Below are positions 40,836 to 56,060 of a stretch of 64,000 nucleotides of DNA, piece after piece. This DNA is from Hyaloperonospora brassicae (Eukaryota; Oomycota; Peronosporomycetes; Peronosporales; Peronosporaceae): positions 153,963-217,962 of the forward strand of contig CANTFL010000014.1 of the NCBI GenBank assembly GCA_947650285.1, given 5' to 3'. The first letter of the stretch is position 1. Every line of letters starts with the position of its first letter. The notes below the pieces were generated by a model. That model worked only from the letters and a program-made list of their open reading frames with translations, searched no databases and was not told the DNA's origin. A program made the translations under genes and the position numbers.

Positions 40836-43800
40836 TGACATCGTTGATGCAATAATATCTATAACATTACGATAAATCGTTCAATATGTTCACTAAATAT
40901 TAATCAAATATTATTTTGCCCTAAAACTCATTTTTTAAATTCAATTTGTGCAACAATTAATGGCCACAAATTGTGGAAAACCTCATCAGCCGACACCTTA
41001 AAGAAACGTGCACATGTAATATTTATGTGTATATATATTCATCAGTATTTCTCTTTAAGCAAACTATGCTTCACCAAAGAAGAAATAAGGAGCTCACACA
41101 CCTATTTTTTAGTTGACCACCATGACGATGGTCAAGATTATCTGTATTAATTTATTGATTGTTTTACAGATCAATGAATCTAAGACTTTAAATTGCGCTT
41201 TCTTTTGTAGATATTATAGAATACAATAATCACGGATTAGTAATTCCGTAATTTTTAATAATTGTATATGTATATTTTTTAAGATTAGTTGCAAATTTGA
41301 ATGTATAGATATTGCGCTCCTAATAATAAGAGCGTGATCTCTATCGGAACAGTTAAAAATATCTTTGGGCCTTCTATGAATGACGCTAGAAAATAGGTTG
41401 GTTTTTAAATTGTACATTTTGTTTCGAAGTGATTTTCAATATCATTTTTAAGTGCAAGTGGATCGACCATATTCAGAAGCTGCTTCATAAATTATATCTT
41501 ACTGTGCCATGTAGTCAAATAGTGTTTTGTAAAAAGGAGCTGCAATGATTTTGTGATGTATAATAACCACTGCAATTGGCAAAAAAGATCAAACTCCATA
41601 CCATTTAAGCTGCAATAAACAACTTTTGTTTAGCATCACTAGCAGCTCCGTTTCCCGTAATCAGTACAAATTTACTTGGATTCGTACATTTTCATTATCA
41701 ATCGTCTGTTGAGTCTTTAAGCGTCTACTTAAACACTTTTAATATCATCCATTACGGCTCCACTTCTTTCACACACAAGAACCTCTTTACATTATAATAT
41801 GATCCAATTTATTTTATCATTGTTCAAGGTATTGAAAACCCCAAATGATTGTTTTTTATTTACTACGCTTCTTTTATAACATCGAACGGTTCGACTCCTC
41901 TTTTTTGCGCTATTATACATCTGCCAGTCAACTAAATAAAACAAGTCAAACCTTCGTCTGAAAATGAAGCGTACGTAATTAAATATTGATCATTATGGTG
42001 CGGGTCTCATTTAGCTGAGCACCGACATTGAAACAGGATTAATGAGGCGGATCGAATTTGTGAATCATCGGTCCTGGCATATAGACACAATAGAAACAAC
42101 AGCATATTAAATTTTTTAAACTGTATACTCGCCAAGAAAAATATTTTGTACAATTATAATAATATTATATATATACCGATACCATTATAATCAAATACCA
42201 ATTCTCATTTTTTTCGATTTAGTTCAGGCGTTGTGCAAATTAATTTGATCGCATTTATCGTCGAATGTATTCCTACATTATGTCGCAAACAAGAATTTAG
42301 GCGGGATTCCTCAAAAATGAAACGCGTCATTTTTGGGTTCAGGAATAAAAAGTTACAGCAGCTGGACTAAAAACCCTTAAAAACTCTCTGAAAATGTTAA
42401 AAAGAGTTCGTAATTTTGTTTGTTCGAAAGCGTTTGGCATTAAATTGCAAAATATAGATATTTTGCAAAGGATCAAACAGACGGCAAAGGTCTCTGACAG
42501 TCGAAATAAACTATTTTGATATTGCTTCAATAATATTTAGATGTCATGAGTTTATTCGTTTATAAACATTGTATTAGTTGCTGACAGAAGTAAAAATCTA
42601 TATTGCGTGTTTTTCTGCGCAATAGTATTATGTAAACTCCGAAACGAAGATATCTTTTGGCCTCATAAGCGACTAAATAATACGTATCCTTGTAGATAAT
42701 GAGCGACCAATTTTACAAGTAAAATGATGTTTTACGCATATGTGACATTCAAATTTCTTGTTTGTTCATTGCTTGGCCGATAATGTCAGATTAGACACAG
42801 CTTCTGGTTCGAAGGTATTTCCTTTCCGACTATTAATAATATATATTTAGTAGGAATGGAACAACTACTTAATTGGTTAGTCTGATTGGCCGGCTAGATA
42901 TTTATAAAAATTTTAAGGAGAAAACTAATGTTCTTTATAGAGGCTTATATCGATAATTTTTAATTTAGGCCATTCCAAATACTATAATAATCGATAATTA
43001 GGGTCAGCGAAACAAAAAAGACCAAGTGTGTATATCTATCACGATGAAGTAGATATGAATCAAAATACTATTGGTAAATAGCTTGTGCAACACCCTGAAC
43101 TGCCTCTAGTATAAAATTGAAGAGTTGAAGCGTCAATAAAAAAGCATTAAAAAAAGTCGAATATGAAAATCAGAGACAGAAGCCCCCTTATTTTACTGGT
43201 GTCGGGACAATCTTTTATGTGTTACTGTTTCTACAATCCTAATAGAAAAATATTTGGCTTTAGAAGCTAAGCTGAAATCACTAACTAGACAGCGAAGGTT
43301 TGAACCTTTTGCCAAATATGCCGTTAAAGGTCCAATGACGAAATGAAATTGTATATATATACATTTAACGTAGAACCAGCGCACTCGTTATAATTCTCAA
43401 ACGGATATTTCATCGATGTAAATGACGCGATCGATATCATATTCTAAAAGCTGTTTTAAATCATATCTTAGCTTGGACAAGACTCTCGCAACAGAACGAT
43501 TACTATTCATACACGGAACTTTCCGCCACAAAACCTGATTCTTTACTGATGCCTAAAAACAGCTTATCATTATTCTTATGATACATTCGAAGCAGATAAT
43601 GCAGGTAAATGTGCCCGATGTCCGTTCACAACATGTAAAAATACCACATTGTGTTCACTGCTGTACACATAAATTCTATAAATGAAATTATGGGAGGCAG
43701 CATTCGTAATAGTTGAAATATGTAGTGCTACATTTGGAAATGGTCTTTTCCACTACGTGCATGCTTCGAAAAATAGCTTAGAGTTTACAAATACCCTTAT

Positions 43801-46800
43801 AATATAACACATGACGAAAGACGGTAGTGCGGATATATTAAAAGTGACGAGCAAGCATCAGAATGATGGAGCTAAGTTAAAAGAATTATAGATAAATGAA
43901 ACAATATATATATATTTATGGTTTATTTAAAAGATACGAAATATAAGGTTGGAATGTTGATACTTATTACTGATTTAGTTAAGTACAATAGACGCAGTCG
44001 GACGTTTAATATTGTGCTAAAATGTTTTAATACTTTTCCATGTTATCATATTGAATTCATGTAAAATTCAAGTAGGATAACAAACTTTATCTATAAATAG
44101 TTCGATAATCACATCTATAAATATTTGAAAACGTGTGTGATTGGATTTGAGGGAATATAATCCACGTTTCTCATTGCATCCTATAGCCACTATATTAGTG
44201 GATAGCTTCCAGGGTATTGATAATATGATTTGGTACAGGGTGTATGCATATCCAAGATCAGTCAAAACGCGCAATTGTACCAGACCCAATTTAAACTAAT
44301 GCATTCTGAATTATCGCCATTTTACTAGGCGCTTGCATTCTTTGACACATCAATAATTACGCGATCGGATTTTTGTTTTGCGGCATTTGCAATTTTAAAA
44401 ACTTATTCTTTGTTTTAAAATATCCTTGTATAAATTAGCAGACGTTTACAATATATATTTTTAAACGGAACACCTTTAGTGTGTAACGATTATTGATTAG
44501 TATGTTCATGCGCTTTTATGGCGGTAAAAAGGCATTACAGCATTAAGTCAAATATTTAATGATTTTAAGTGAAATCATAACTCTAGAATATTTCCAAAAT
44601 GAATCCAATGTTCTGTGAAAGTGTTTTATGGATTTCAAGCCATACCATAAAAGGAACATACAAAGAAAAAAATATGTTTTGATAAGCTTCCATACTCTGT
44701 CACAAAATTTTTATCAAAGAATTATTGCAACGCCATACTGACTCACTTAATCTAAATTATTTGACTAAATTTTGTCGCATTGCTAATACCTATGAACGTG
44801 TTCAGATAAAGAATTTATTATTAAAATTTGCATACCGTATTATACATTGACGTTATAAAAAAAGCAATTTTGTACAAGACAATTTATACGTAGGCGCAGG
44901 AACGAGTTCCCAATTTATAAACATCTGTTAAAAAAAACAATACAATTTTATTATAAACTTCATGATCATTCACACTTGACAAATAATATTTAAATATAAA
45001 AATATGCAATATAAGCCCATTACAATACGATTTATAGGATCCGTGTAAATTCAAAAGTTTAATCATTAATTGGTTCAAATACTACATTCCTAGACAAAGC
45101 ACATATTTTAGACAGATAATAAAAATAAATAAAATTACGTCAGTATTTGATTAAAACTTAAATTATTAATATATTTATCCATGTAAAAGATAGAATACAA
45201 TACTAATATACTTGACAAAAGGGTCGTTGTTTGCAATTGTATGGTGGTGATTAGAAATAAAATAAGCAATGTAAACGTTTTGTGAAATAGAAGTAAATCG
45301 GCCACCTTTCAGATTAATTTTTTGGTGGGTTTGTCACATTTTGTGTGAAATACTTATCAATTTATATATCGACCCATTAACATCATTTATACATACATAT
45401 CGATCGTTTCATCGAATATTAAAACATTATTGAATAATGGTAACTTATACTCCATCGGTAAAGTGTCATATAATGCAAACATGCATCTTATTTGATGCTT
45501 TTATATCCACTCGTTTAGAACCATAAGAGTCCATCTATTACACTGTTAAATATTAAATTGAAATATATGAAATTATGAGTTGAATTCCTTATTTAACATT
45601 CATTGAGTTGATGCAAACCATCTCACTTATCCATCACGAGTTATAGAAACGCAAGATAAATCCGTTCGGATATAATATCGACCGTTGTTTCTTGTCAATT
45701 TTTCGTACAAAAAGATACGATTTTGTTTATTGTTACAATTTACCAATTTAAATCATGGAAATCAAAAATGAACGTGCACATTCTAATTCAACAAATTGAA
45801 TCATATTTTTTATAAGGGTGGAGGTTAGAGGAGCGAGAAATAGCATGCTATCTGCTCGTATATAAAATGCATTCACTTATAAATAATGCAATTTAACTTA
45901 CTCGAGCATGCAGACGATGAAATAATCGGATCCGGTTAGCCATATGTGTTATTTACATAAGACCTATTGAATGGATGAGGTTCATTCGTGCGCGATCCGC
46001 ATTAATCTCGTTTTTAATCAAAATGGTACGCCTGATCTTTATAGCTACGAGGGCCTTGTCTGTGTCAGAATTCCTTGCTTCAATTTCAATACGACCTCTA
46101 TGATCTGGCCGATTGATAGTAAAATCGCTACATAGACGTTGGAGGTCTTTGCAGTCTTGCGAAAGTATATATTTGAATGGCGGGGAGGCTGGACCATCTA
46201 TATATCTGGTCAAATTACTCACGTACGCTGTTTAATTACGTATGGATAGTGTTTCTAACCCCATTTGGGTAGGTTAAAGCTATCAAAAACCTCTATAAAC
46301 TAATTGGTATTTGTACAACTACAAGATAAAACCAGGTATCTAGAAATTTGTTATATATAATTCGACATCTTATTAGTAATAGGAAGATATGAATGCGAAG
46401 ATAAGCGTAAGCAATTAGAGTTTGTGATTAATTCAAAATTTGTACGTACTGAAGGTCGTTCATTCGATAAAAAGCATCGTATTCATATCACGCGTACAAG
46501 TTAATATAGAATGACTTTATCGAGGCCAGAGTTAAAGCATATAGAAGAGAAAAGAAAAAATAATTTAAAGAATCGAGAAATGTTGTTTCGATATTATTTT
46601 GCGCAGACCATATAATTAAAACAAAAATTTCAATGCTTCTCTATATTAGGTCAAACACGTTTTTATGTTCATTATAAAATTGTCGCTTATCCTATTCTAG
46701 TTATTACTAAATCGATGTTGATCTACTTTTTAAGTGTGTTCGATGAGGCTCGTTATACAGCCAAGTGTTGAATGAGCTAATTGTATTGAGCTTATAGCTT

Positions 46801-49800
46801 GTTCTGCTGGATTGACCATATATACAAACAATCTAATAAAATTCCAGTCGCTCATTGCGGCTGTATCAAGTTGCTGAAATATTATAATCGGCGTACAAGC
46901 TCATCATAAGCTTATTAACGTAACTTGCCGGACTTTAAATTGTTTGGATATTAATATACAGGATATGACACTGTGGAAATGTGCTTAATGTATGTGATCT
47001 TTTTTAACTCATACCAAAAGAACTAGCAGATAGCCTTGAGAGATCTTAGGTCTAGATAAGTCATAATTAGAAATATACACAACTGTACCAGTGAAAGCGA
47101 CCTCATCTTGATATTATAGAGGACGCGATACAATCTGCTCGCTTGCTTCCCTGAATATTGACCTATTAGTCAACCCAGCCAGATCTTGGTAAATGACTTA
47201 CCATAAATTATCAAATGGCAAATATCTGTTTTTCGCATTCCTTTCCAGGTACATATTATATTGTTTTGGACATATACTTAATATTCTACCCAAACTATTC
47301 CTAACTAGTAAAGAACAAGCTGAAAGTGATACAGTATACTACACTAAAGCAGCTATTTTATCGTTGCTGATGTATTCAATGCTATTGTTTAAAAAAATGC
47401 ACTATAAAAAAATAGGATTGCCCACTAATTTTTTAAAAAAATTCTTTATTCAACTGAAAGAGTATAAATCTATTTTTTAAACCCGTGTTGTGAATGCAGG
47501 AGACAACGGTTGGTCAAAGCTTAAATCTTGATCAAATTAGGTTAAACATCGTATTAAGAATTACGTCACGATGCTATTGTATATTTTGTATCATTTATCG
47601 TATCTAATATTATTTTAATTATTAGTACAATTATAGCGAAATCGTGATGTTTACACTAAATGCGACAATGACATATCACAACCAAGCGCTTAAAATTATT
47701 CAAAGGTACTGGATAATTTGAAAGGTCAGTATTCGATCAGAATTAGCAGTATCGTAAAAGCAGACACTTGGCAAAGAGAAGTATCGAATTTTTTTAGATA
47801 CAATGGGTAAAGAGTATGGTTATCGAAACATAACGAAAGAAGCTGGTGTGATATTATAGTATCAATGGGAACGAATATATGACTTATAATTATGGTTTTA
47901 GTATTGATCGGTATGGTATATTATTATCTCATGACCCTTGGTTTTGAAAACAAGGCGTCTCGTATAAATAGGTAAGTCTATCAGCCATGACCTTATTAAC
48001 CTGATCCAGCCATGCAACTGCCTTAATTAAAACGAAGACCATCATCACAAGTGTAATTTCACAAAAAAAGATGAATATTATAGCTTTTAATCCATTGTCT
48101 TCTTTCGCATTCGCAGGTCGTCGTATCTTTTCTGTTGAGAGTATTTAAACATCCCCTACAAATGTGTGCTTTAACCTTTAATATTTGAACAAGTAGAGGT
48201 CTATCAGGGTTTAAATGTTTCATGCTCAATCTGTCTATATAGCAAATACTCACAATTTTGTGAAGGAGTAATCACGAAGAGCATCATTGAATCATAAGCA
48301 TAATGAAGATTTACAAGAGAAACAACTGAGATATTTATATTTTATTATATGCATCGACCGTTCCTTAATGTTAATTACGAGGTCATTTTCAAATGTAGCA
48401 GATCATATCATTAATCAATTAGTTTTACGTCCCAAAAATATATATTATATGTGGCGTACATCAGATTGGATTGCCACTTGCGTCCTTGCGTTCCTCGATT
48501 TAGAGTATCCATATAGTGTTATCTTTCTCATGAAGTGTATAGAATATTTATAGATGAGCAAGTTCCTTCTGTACCATAGATAGATTTTTTACGTATCCAC
48601 ATTTATAGGAAAGTTAATCGTGACCCGGCAGGATAACTCTGTCACAATTTAATTTATAATAAATCCTAATTCATATAGAGATTTTTAATGTTTTTGAAAG
48701 TTTTACATTATATATTCAGTCAGAATAAACTTCATGTGGTGGAAAAGATTTAAGTGATGTTTGTGCTGCCCTAAATATTGCAAATTATTCATTGATCAAT
48801 GAGTTTCGAATAGCTTGAACTAGGCTTCATAACGAAAGCATTTTGATGTCTTGGCCTTGTGTGACAATAAATGGATAATTTTGTGCAACAAAATCCATCT
48901 GAATCTTTTTTTTATATTTATTTTTGTAAAAATACTGAAAGCGACGATTTTTTCTTTATTAAAAAAGTCTGTCAACAGTTATCTATCTCTTGTAGCATTG
49001 TAGATCTTCTTCTCGTGTAATATTTAGCATATATGACCTCATTTTATACTGCAGATCTGCGTTATTACCTCTGTTTTTTTTTCAAGTGTAGACTAGCCTT
49101 TTTGATGACCGCAATGCCAACAAATCCATCTATAAAGATAAATTTTGCGGATTCGCTGGTGTGTCGGTGTTCTGGAGTATTCACATACCAGCGAATAAAC
49201 GGCTACTACGACTATATTAATTTGATGCTTGAAAAAAGATCGTTTCTGCAAGCGCTTGTGTGTATATATAAGAAACCGTTTATATGATTACTGAGTAATT
49301 TATATTACAAGGATAGCGCATTCGTAAAAGGCATCGCAAGATTTAAAAAATGTTTCTATGGTGCAGGTTATGTGAAAATACCATACGTTATTCATTTCGT
49401 ATTCTTTAAGCTTATTTAGGACGCTAATGAGAATATAAAAGATCTTATTTTACAGTTAATGGATTCGTACCGTGCGTCGTCATAAAATGATTTTTTTTAA
49501 AAGCCTCAAAAAAGTCAGTTAATTTTTATACAGCATTCTGTATAAGTTTGGATCCCGCTGGGGCCCCGTAAGTGGCTGGTCAAGCTTCAAGTGACGCCTA
49601 TCCAAATTTAAAATATGTGGCACCTGGTACGACCAAAAAGTATCTAGAACCTTCCATGCATGTCCTACCAGTAATTCTAAATTTATAGGCGATATAAAGG
49701 CAGCTTGTACTTATAACAGTATTCCGATGTTGGACCAAATAAGTGTTTATCATGCGCACAAAAAGTGTCTTGATTTCCAATATTTAAGATATGTTGTTCA

Positions 49801-52800
49801 GGCGAGCTATAATCTGTTTTGTCGAATTGTTTTCAAGCAACTTTCGATCTTTTTTATCGTGTACAGATTGCTCAAGTGCCCCAGTTTAAAGCTTTTTTGT
49901 ATGTAATAAAGATTCGAAGTAGGTGGTAGTGTAGCATGACTTATTTACCATGTGTATGTGGCCTCTTCCAGTAAAGAAGCTCTTTTTAATCATCGAAGTT
50001 ACATTTTTGAAATGTCGCTAGTGGACAATATCGTTGTGGGTATTTCCAAACCTTATCGAGAGAAAGAACGAATAAGGGCAAAAATAATAAAAGGTTGACA
50101 ATTTTATTATAAAACTCATGATTCAGGCATCCTTAACCAATTTATTCAAATTGTATGCAAACACCTATGTAAGGGTTGTGTTTTGGTGATTCTCTTATGT
50201 ATGCATGTGAGCTGTCCAAACATTTAGACGAAGTGTCTAGTAATATGACCGCCACTTTTATCCAAAAAATTATGGTCACATTAGCCGTCTGATGGCGTCT
50301 TTACTTCCGCTAAGTAAGTCTCGGTGTCTCAATGTGTCCGATTTCATTTGGCTCGTACGTGAATTGCAATCGTCCGATGTGAATATTGATTCATACGTCT
50401 TGTGTCGTATTGTCCCGTAGACTCTAATTTGTTTCATATGAACGCAATCTCTGGTCTATCATATTCATTGGCCATCTATCGCATTTACCGCTTCTGATAT
50501 GCAGTATATCGAGTACGAGCGTGCCATTTTACGATATCATCCGCCACTAGAACGGCGCTGATTGATGTTGGCTTATCACCTTGTCGTCGTAGCACTCGTT
50601 CGTTATCCATTTTTACTCCACCCTCTATTCGCACATTGCAAAGTGTTTTATCATCGCCATATACTAGTATGATCCGCATGGATACTAATTCATTTTTCGA
50701 GCTTATGATTACTGTATGAAGGCTTGCCTTCTCCTCATGAAAATTGCTTGAATGAGTGGTCTACTTTGCATGGCCCTTCAGACTAAGATAGAAGGGGTCC
50801 TCGTCATATGCTTAAATGTGCCGAAAGACGCCGACCACCCGCACTTTCGTCATCTTTTTATACCGGTATCGCTTATGATAGATCATAAAGTGTTTAAATG
50901 CAAGTGCAATACATGTTACAGGCTCCTTTCGGCCTCACCGGAATGTCTGATAAGCGACAAGTTGACAAATGCCATGAGAGGATGCAGAATCATGTCGGAT
51001 CATGATGGTCTCGTGACATGTGGCAAAACTAAATACGGACACCTAGTTCGATAAGCACAAGATAATGATGAACAAAACGTTCGCATTGTGGTACTTCGCA
51101 TGATTACGTTGCAGTGTCGGGGCACAACTTATATATATTTGGTCGAAAAAATTATCATTAAAATATATCAACTAAACTTTACCATACCTCGCTCAATCAA
51201 AACGATGACACGTTTTAACAGTCTCTCGATTATATTTTTCCAAGTTAATGGAATCCATTTGACGAGTCACGTGTGTATAACGCTACAACTCGTATACTAT
51301 TGACTCTTGCTCTCCGTTTACAATGGATTACAACTATAGATCTAGGGTTCACTATTCAAACAAGCACAATGTACGTCTTTACAAGTGTACAACACGTGCA
51401 GAAGAACCTAATCCGGCGAGTTTGCGTCAAATGAACTGAGCGATATCCTTATTCAAAAAGTATAAATTTCTTTAATGTGATTGTATTTTTCGTTAGCAGT
51501 GACTGCTAAACGATCATATAACGTTATCTTAAATCGAGTCTGAACGATAATGTGTGGTTTGAGAAGCGATATATCGTGTTTGGGAGTGAAGTTTTAATTT
51601 TAGTCTTTTTAGGTTCATTCACTTCTCAAAGAGTACGAATATGTGATTTTGGGGTGCTTACGCATCTTCGACTTGCCCAAATTTGAACAAATTATCGGTA
51701 TGATATGCATGATCATTGTTTTGTTATTATCGTTGTTCAATCGATTCCATCATATTATCCTACGTGGACTTGACGAAGGTATAACAAATTGACACAAGTA
51801 TTTTTTAATGATTGCCTTAACCCTTGGATACGGATGATGCCTTCTCCCGCCACAGTGTTCCAAATTTGTAATTTACGGCCCCGATGACGTACGTTGAGAA
51901 AATTTATTTCTTAAGACGTTAGTAACTGTCCGCTAAATTTAAAGTAAGGAACTTCGTGATGTGCCTTCCCTTTAAAGCATATTTTTGGCTATCCAAGTAT
52001 TATTAAAAATTATATTATCTTCTGAATGTGAAAATGATATATTTTTACAAATTAAAATTAGCGCGTCTGATTTGGCCGTTTAAAGACAAATAATGGGTTT
52101 GTCGTTGTGTATCTACCATGTTTATCGATTATAAAACAAGGCTCCGTTAAGATATATTTAACGTTCATCAAAAACCTTATCAGCTGAATCAATCGTACCA
52201 CTTTAAAATATAATAATTGGTGACTTTCATTATAAATGTATCCAACCTTTCGCATACGTCATTATATATTGACCGAATATATTTTGTAAATTTCATGTTA
52301 CGAGATTTTGATGATTCCAAGCACAAAACAGACTTTCACATTCATTAATTCCAATTCTTACAAATTTCTATGCCTGTCACTTTTTATTACGCATTTTAAA
52401 TCGTAAGAAACCCTACATACTGATTGGGGATTTATGTAATCGTAGTGATACTTGTGTGCGGGTGAACTTGCATTTTCAATGCTCGATAAATTGAATTATA
52501 GTTGAATAAATATTTTTTTCTGACGACGCTTTAGTCCCAATATCACGGATGTGTTTTGTAAGTGCCAGTAAAATCGCGTGCAGTAGGAGCCAAATGGTTT
52601 CGCACAATTTTATTTGTGTAAGTAAATATGTGTTCGTTTTATATATTTATCATTGCATTTTGATAAATTTATTTCATTCGTACCTTTTAAATTACCTCAA
52701 ATTGAATTGGCCTCATGTGTTTTCATAAATAACAGCCAACATGTTTTTAAAACATGTAATATTCATTTATCAACACCGTTCATAATTAAAAGAAAAAGTA

Positions 52801-53805
52801 AAGCATGGTATCGCTGATGTTTACTTTAGGGCGTAAAAATACAAGCCCGTTGCCACTTCTATCATTATACGATCATCATTTTTTGTGTCATGATAGGCCC
52901 CCTATATGCATTCATAAAAATCCATAAATTGTATACACCAAAGTTTGGGCGACCCTTGAGACGTATCGTGTCAGAGACGTTAGCTTCTTAGGCAGCGCCA
53001 GTTGTACCTCTCGTGGCAAAAAATATTATATTTGTATTTGTATGTAGCTACCGCTTATGTGAAACGCTAGTTACCTAAACAAAAAGACTTTTTGCTGCAA
53101 TTGCTATCCTACAACGCCAAGTATTGAAGAAAACATCACTTTGAACAAAGGCATGCGTATAAACAAAGCTATAAGTCTCGGCCGCTAATGATTATTCGTA
53201 CTAAATAAATTTTCGGGAATTATATCTACTACTATGGTTAATTTACGAGATGGTTGTTTGTTGATGAAACAGGCGGTACTGATGCAATGCATCGAGTTTC
53301 ACAAAACTACACTTACAGTTGTGGTATTACACTGTTCATTCTCGTAATATCGAAGTCTAAATATTGTAAAGAAATATGTAATGTTGCTATATGCAGTGGG
53401 GTTTTTTACGTATGAAAGGGTAGGGCTTTTGTTGCACTTGTACATAATGCAGAAAAATTGTTTTACTCTATTATACAATACTTAAAGACTTTGTTGTCTG
53501 CGACAAATGACACGCAATGCCTTTGGATGCTGGCGCCAGCGTTGTTAAACTTATGAATCGTGTAGCACTGATACTGCCTAACCCTACTTTTTAAAATAAA
53601 GTAGACGTCTGTTAAGTTAATTTTCGGACGTATAGAAAGCGCCAAATTGCCGGAAATGCCTCAATTATTCTCAAATCGCATACAAAGGATATGACGCATG
53701 TCAAAGACCATGTCGAATATTTGACTTCCTTATAATATCTTCTATCAAACGTTTTATCTATTCATCGGTACATCTTATAATTACTCACGGATAAATTTTG
53801 GTGAT
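40836..53805. other. AT-rich tract of about 13 kb without recognised genes
   Basis: By eye roughly 70% A+T, with no frame above about 100 codons, no rRNA or tRNA gene and no transposon domain recognised. CpG dinucleotides remain common, so it does not look like simple CpG decay. Two small islands are less AT-rich: 45950-46230 (89-codon minus frame) and 50450-51060 (64-codon minus and 100-codon plus frames); neither matches a known family. The same composition resumes at 60591-60840 beyond the TIR element, so that element was inserted into this tract. Confidence 0.7.
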
Positions 53806-54125
53806 TTATTAAAGGCCACGACTAGGGGCACACCCCATTTATGTTTACGGGCACCATCTCTTTCCTAAAATAATAAAAAGAACTTCACATTAGATGGTAC
53901 AGAATAAGTAAAACACGTATTCACTCACTACTGCTCGATCTATCCCTATCTTTAACGGTCAATGCAATCATGCGCAAAATTCATCAATACATCTGGTCCA
54001 GGGCGGATCCCAATTTAACAATGCCAGCTGGGATCTGTACTGTCTAGAAGAATAGATACAATCCAATAGTACGATGTTAAGATCTGGCCATCGGCAGTAG
54101 CAACGACATCCGAGTTTCTACATGC

Positions 54126-54620
54126 TCACAGCCACGAGTCGTTCGTACCCGGGACTCCAACGATTCTCACGAGTCGAGAGTGTATAAATTGTCGCGGACT
54201 TTGCCGAAAATTGCAACATGACACACGCCGCTTACGTGTAGATTCTTCTACGAGCTTGAAGCAAAGTTCGCGCGTGGCAGGAAGCACGCAAGTCGGATAA
54301 AATACAATTGGAACGTTTGGGTATTGGGTGCAAATTGTGGTAAGACTTGCACGAGTCATTGACGATACGGCTTAACGCGTAGACGGAAGAGTAAGACACA
54401 GCGTCTCGACGGTTGGCCTCGGGACAAGACCTAAACTATGCTGCCGAAGCATGAGACGCTTTCGGGATTCTTTTTCGATTGCTACGCCGAGATTCAGTGT
54501 TCTTCTGTCGCTTGCCGTTATTAAAGACAAACGAGAAACCTTTTGCAATGCACCACTATGATGTGCGACCTGTGACGACGAGCACCACGCAACGCAATAC
54601 TGTCTCGCTCACAAGATAAT
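54126..54620 (-). pseudogene. Coding-like remnant in the TIR element
   Basis: One minus frame stays open for about 165 codons except for a TAA at 54374-54372. Segments include RRTLNLGVAIEKESRKRLML and IVFYPTCVLPATRELCFKL. Base composition is nearer 48% G+C than the neighbouring AT-rich DNA. No family is recognised. It may be part of the element's own gene or a captured host fragment. Confidence 0.3.
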
Positions 54621-55058
54621 ACTATTTAAGACACAAGAGATGGCTTTTTGCACGCAACAGCCGGATTCGCTTGACACCGGAAAAGGTACATTAAGACGTA
54701 TGTGATCATACATGGACGTTGCATGTGTGCGTCGAATCGATCTCATGTGGTATGCAAACCAATACAGCGTGTTTCACAGAAAATTTCGCTATTTAAATTA
54801 CGTCAAATGAACTTTGCACCGCTGCGACATCTTTAGCACCTCCTCTACTCAACAAAAAATGGAATTAACCGAGAGACAATGCGATGCCAATGAGCACAAA
54901 AGCGATCATCCACAGTGCGTGACATAATTCGTACATTTTTTCTGCTGCGGCGGAGGCTGCTTAGGGACAGCTTTGCTCTCGGCTGCTTCGGTCTCACCCA
55001 GCAGACGGCCACCTCAGCGCATTTTCTTCTCCTTTTTCTATCCTGCCTATTAGATTAT

Positions 55059-55285
55059 GTGATGGTTCACACTCACACTTGCGTACTAGAAGGTAAAATG
55101 AAGACTAAATAAATTGAGGTGCTGCTGACTGGTTTTCTTTCCTATCCCAATGGCGTTCCCTGGTCCCATATAACGTCCATACCAGTCCTAAAGGCGTTCT
55201 CCGTTCCCATATAACTAGCTGTCCTTTTCCCATACAACGACCAGATATGTCCATTTTCCTCTTTGTAACACTTCCATTTCCAACA
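55059..55285 (-). repeat. 3' LTR of COP2
   Basis: On + it starts TGTGATGGTTCACACTCACA and ends TTTCCAACA. It matches 60031-60258. Confidence 0.88.
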
Positions 55286-55289
55286 CTTC

Positions 55290-56060
55290 CTCCTCAAAGA
55301 GCACTCTTTGATCACAATTGGTCACCCAAACCAGTCAAGTGCATTTCTTGGCGAAGACGCTTCTTGTCGAGAGGCTTTAGAAACATGTCAGCTGGGTTGT
55401 TCTCACCTTTGGCCTTGTGTAGATAAATAAAAACTATTTTAATTTGTTTATCCCACTAAGTGCCACCGTAGTTTAAATGACGTGACCCGGCGGCCGTACG
55501 TCAGATATGTCGCCATAATGTAATCCGCTAGGTTGTCGATACCATTGCGTACTTTATCAGGCACTGTGGTGGTAGTATGTTTTGTATAATGTTGTTCTCA
55601 GCCATAGCTTCCATGCTTTCTTCACAGGCAGCTACGTACTCATCCTATGCTGTCGATTGCGCAATAATCAATTGTCGTCTGGACATCCATGCGACAGCAC
55701 CGTCAGCTAAGTTGAAATCATATCCTGTAGTGTTCGCGTCGATCGGGACCATTATCCCTGTTGATATCACTTTATCCTTCGATTACAATGTGCATTGTGT
55801 TGTTGTTCATCATGTCGTAACTATGTCTGGCGTACGTAATGCCATTGCGCAATGTAGCTACCACATATCGTAAATCTCTCCTCAGCGTTTCGATTTTTTG
55901 GTGTGTGGTTTTGGCAATAAATCGACTCAGCTGGCCCAGTAAAAATGCTAAATCAGACCTTGTACTGGTCGCCAGATACATTAGCATCCTGATGGATTCA
56001 TAAAGGGAAATCCGTGTCTCTTGTTTGTATGTTGTTCGTATCATCACTCGCCAGTCGCAT
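55290..56060 (-). pseudogene. pol: COP2 RNase H
   Basis: The frame 56047-55772 contains RMLMYLATSTRSDLAFLLGQ, the copia signature before RNase H. The C-terminal end near 55420-55340 reads NPADMFLKPLDKKRLRQEM, which closes typical copia polyproteins. Stops separate the two. Confidence 0.8.

Noticed and set aside
40836..53805. Mitochondrial DNA insertion
   Set aside because: AT-rich, but no mitochondrial gene, rRNA or tRNA was found and frames are short; oomycete mtDNA is gene-dense.
40836..53805. Centromere
   Set aside because: Composition alone is not evidence; no centromere-linked repeat could be recognised. Kept only as one hypothesis in the findings.
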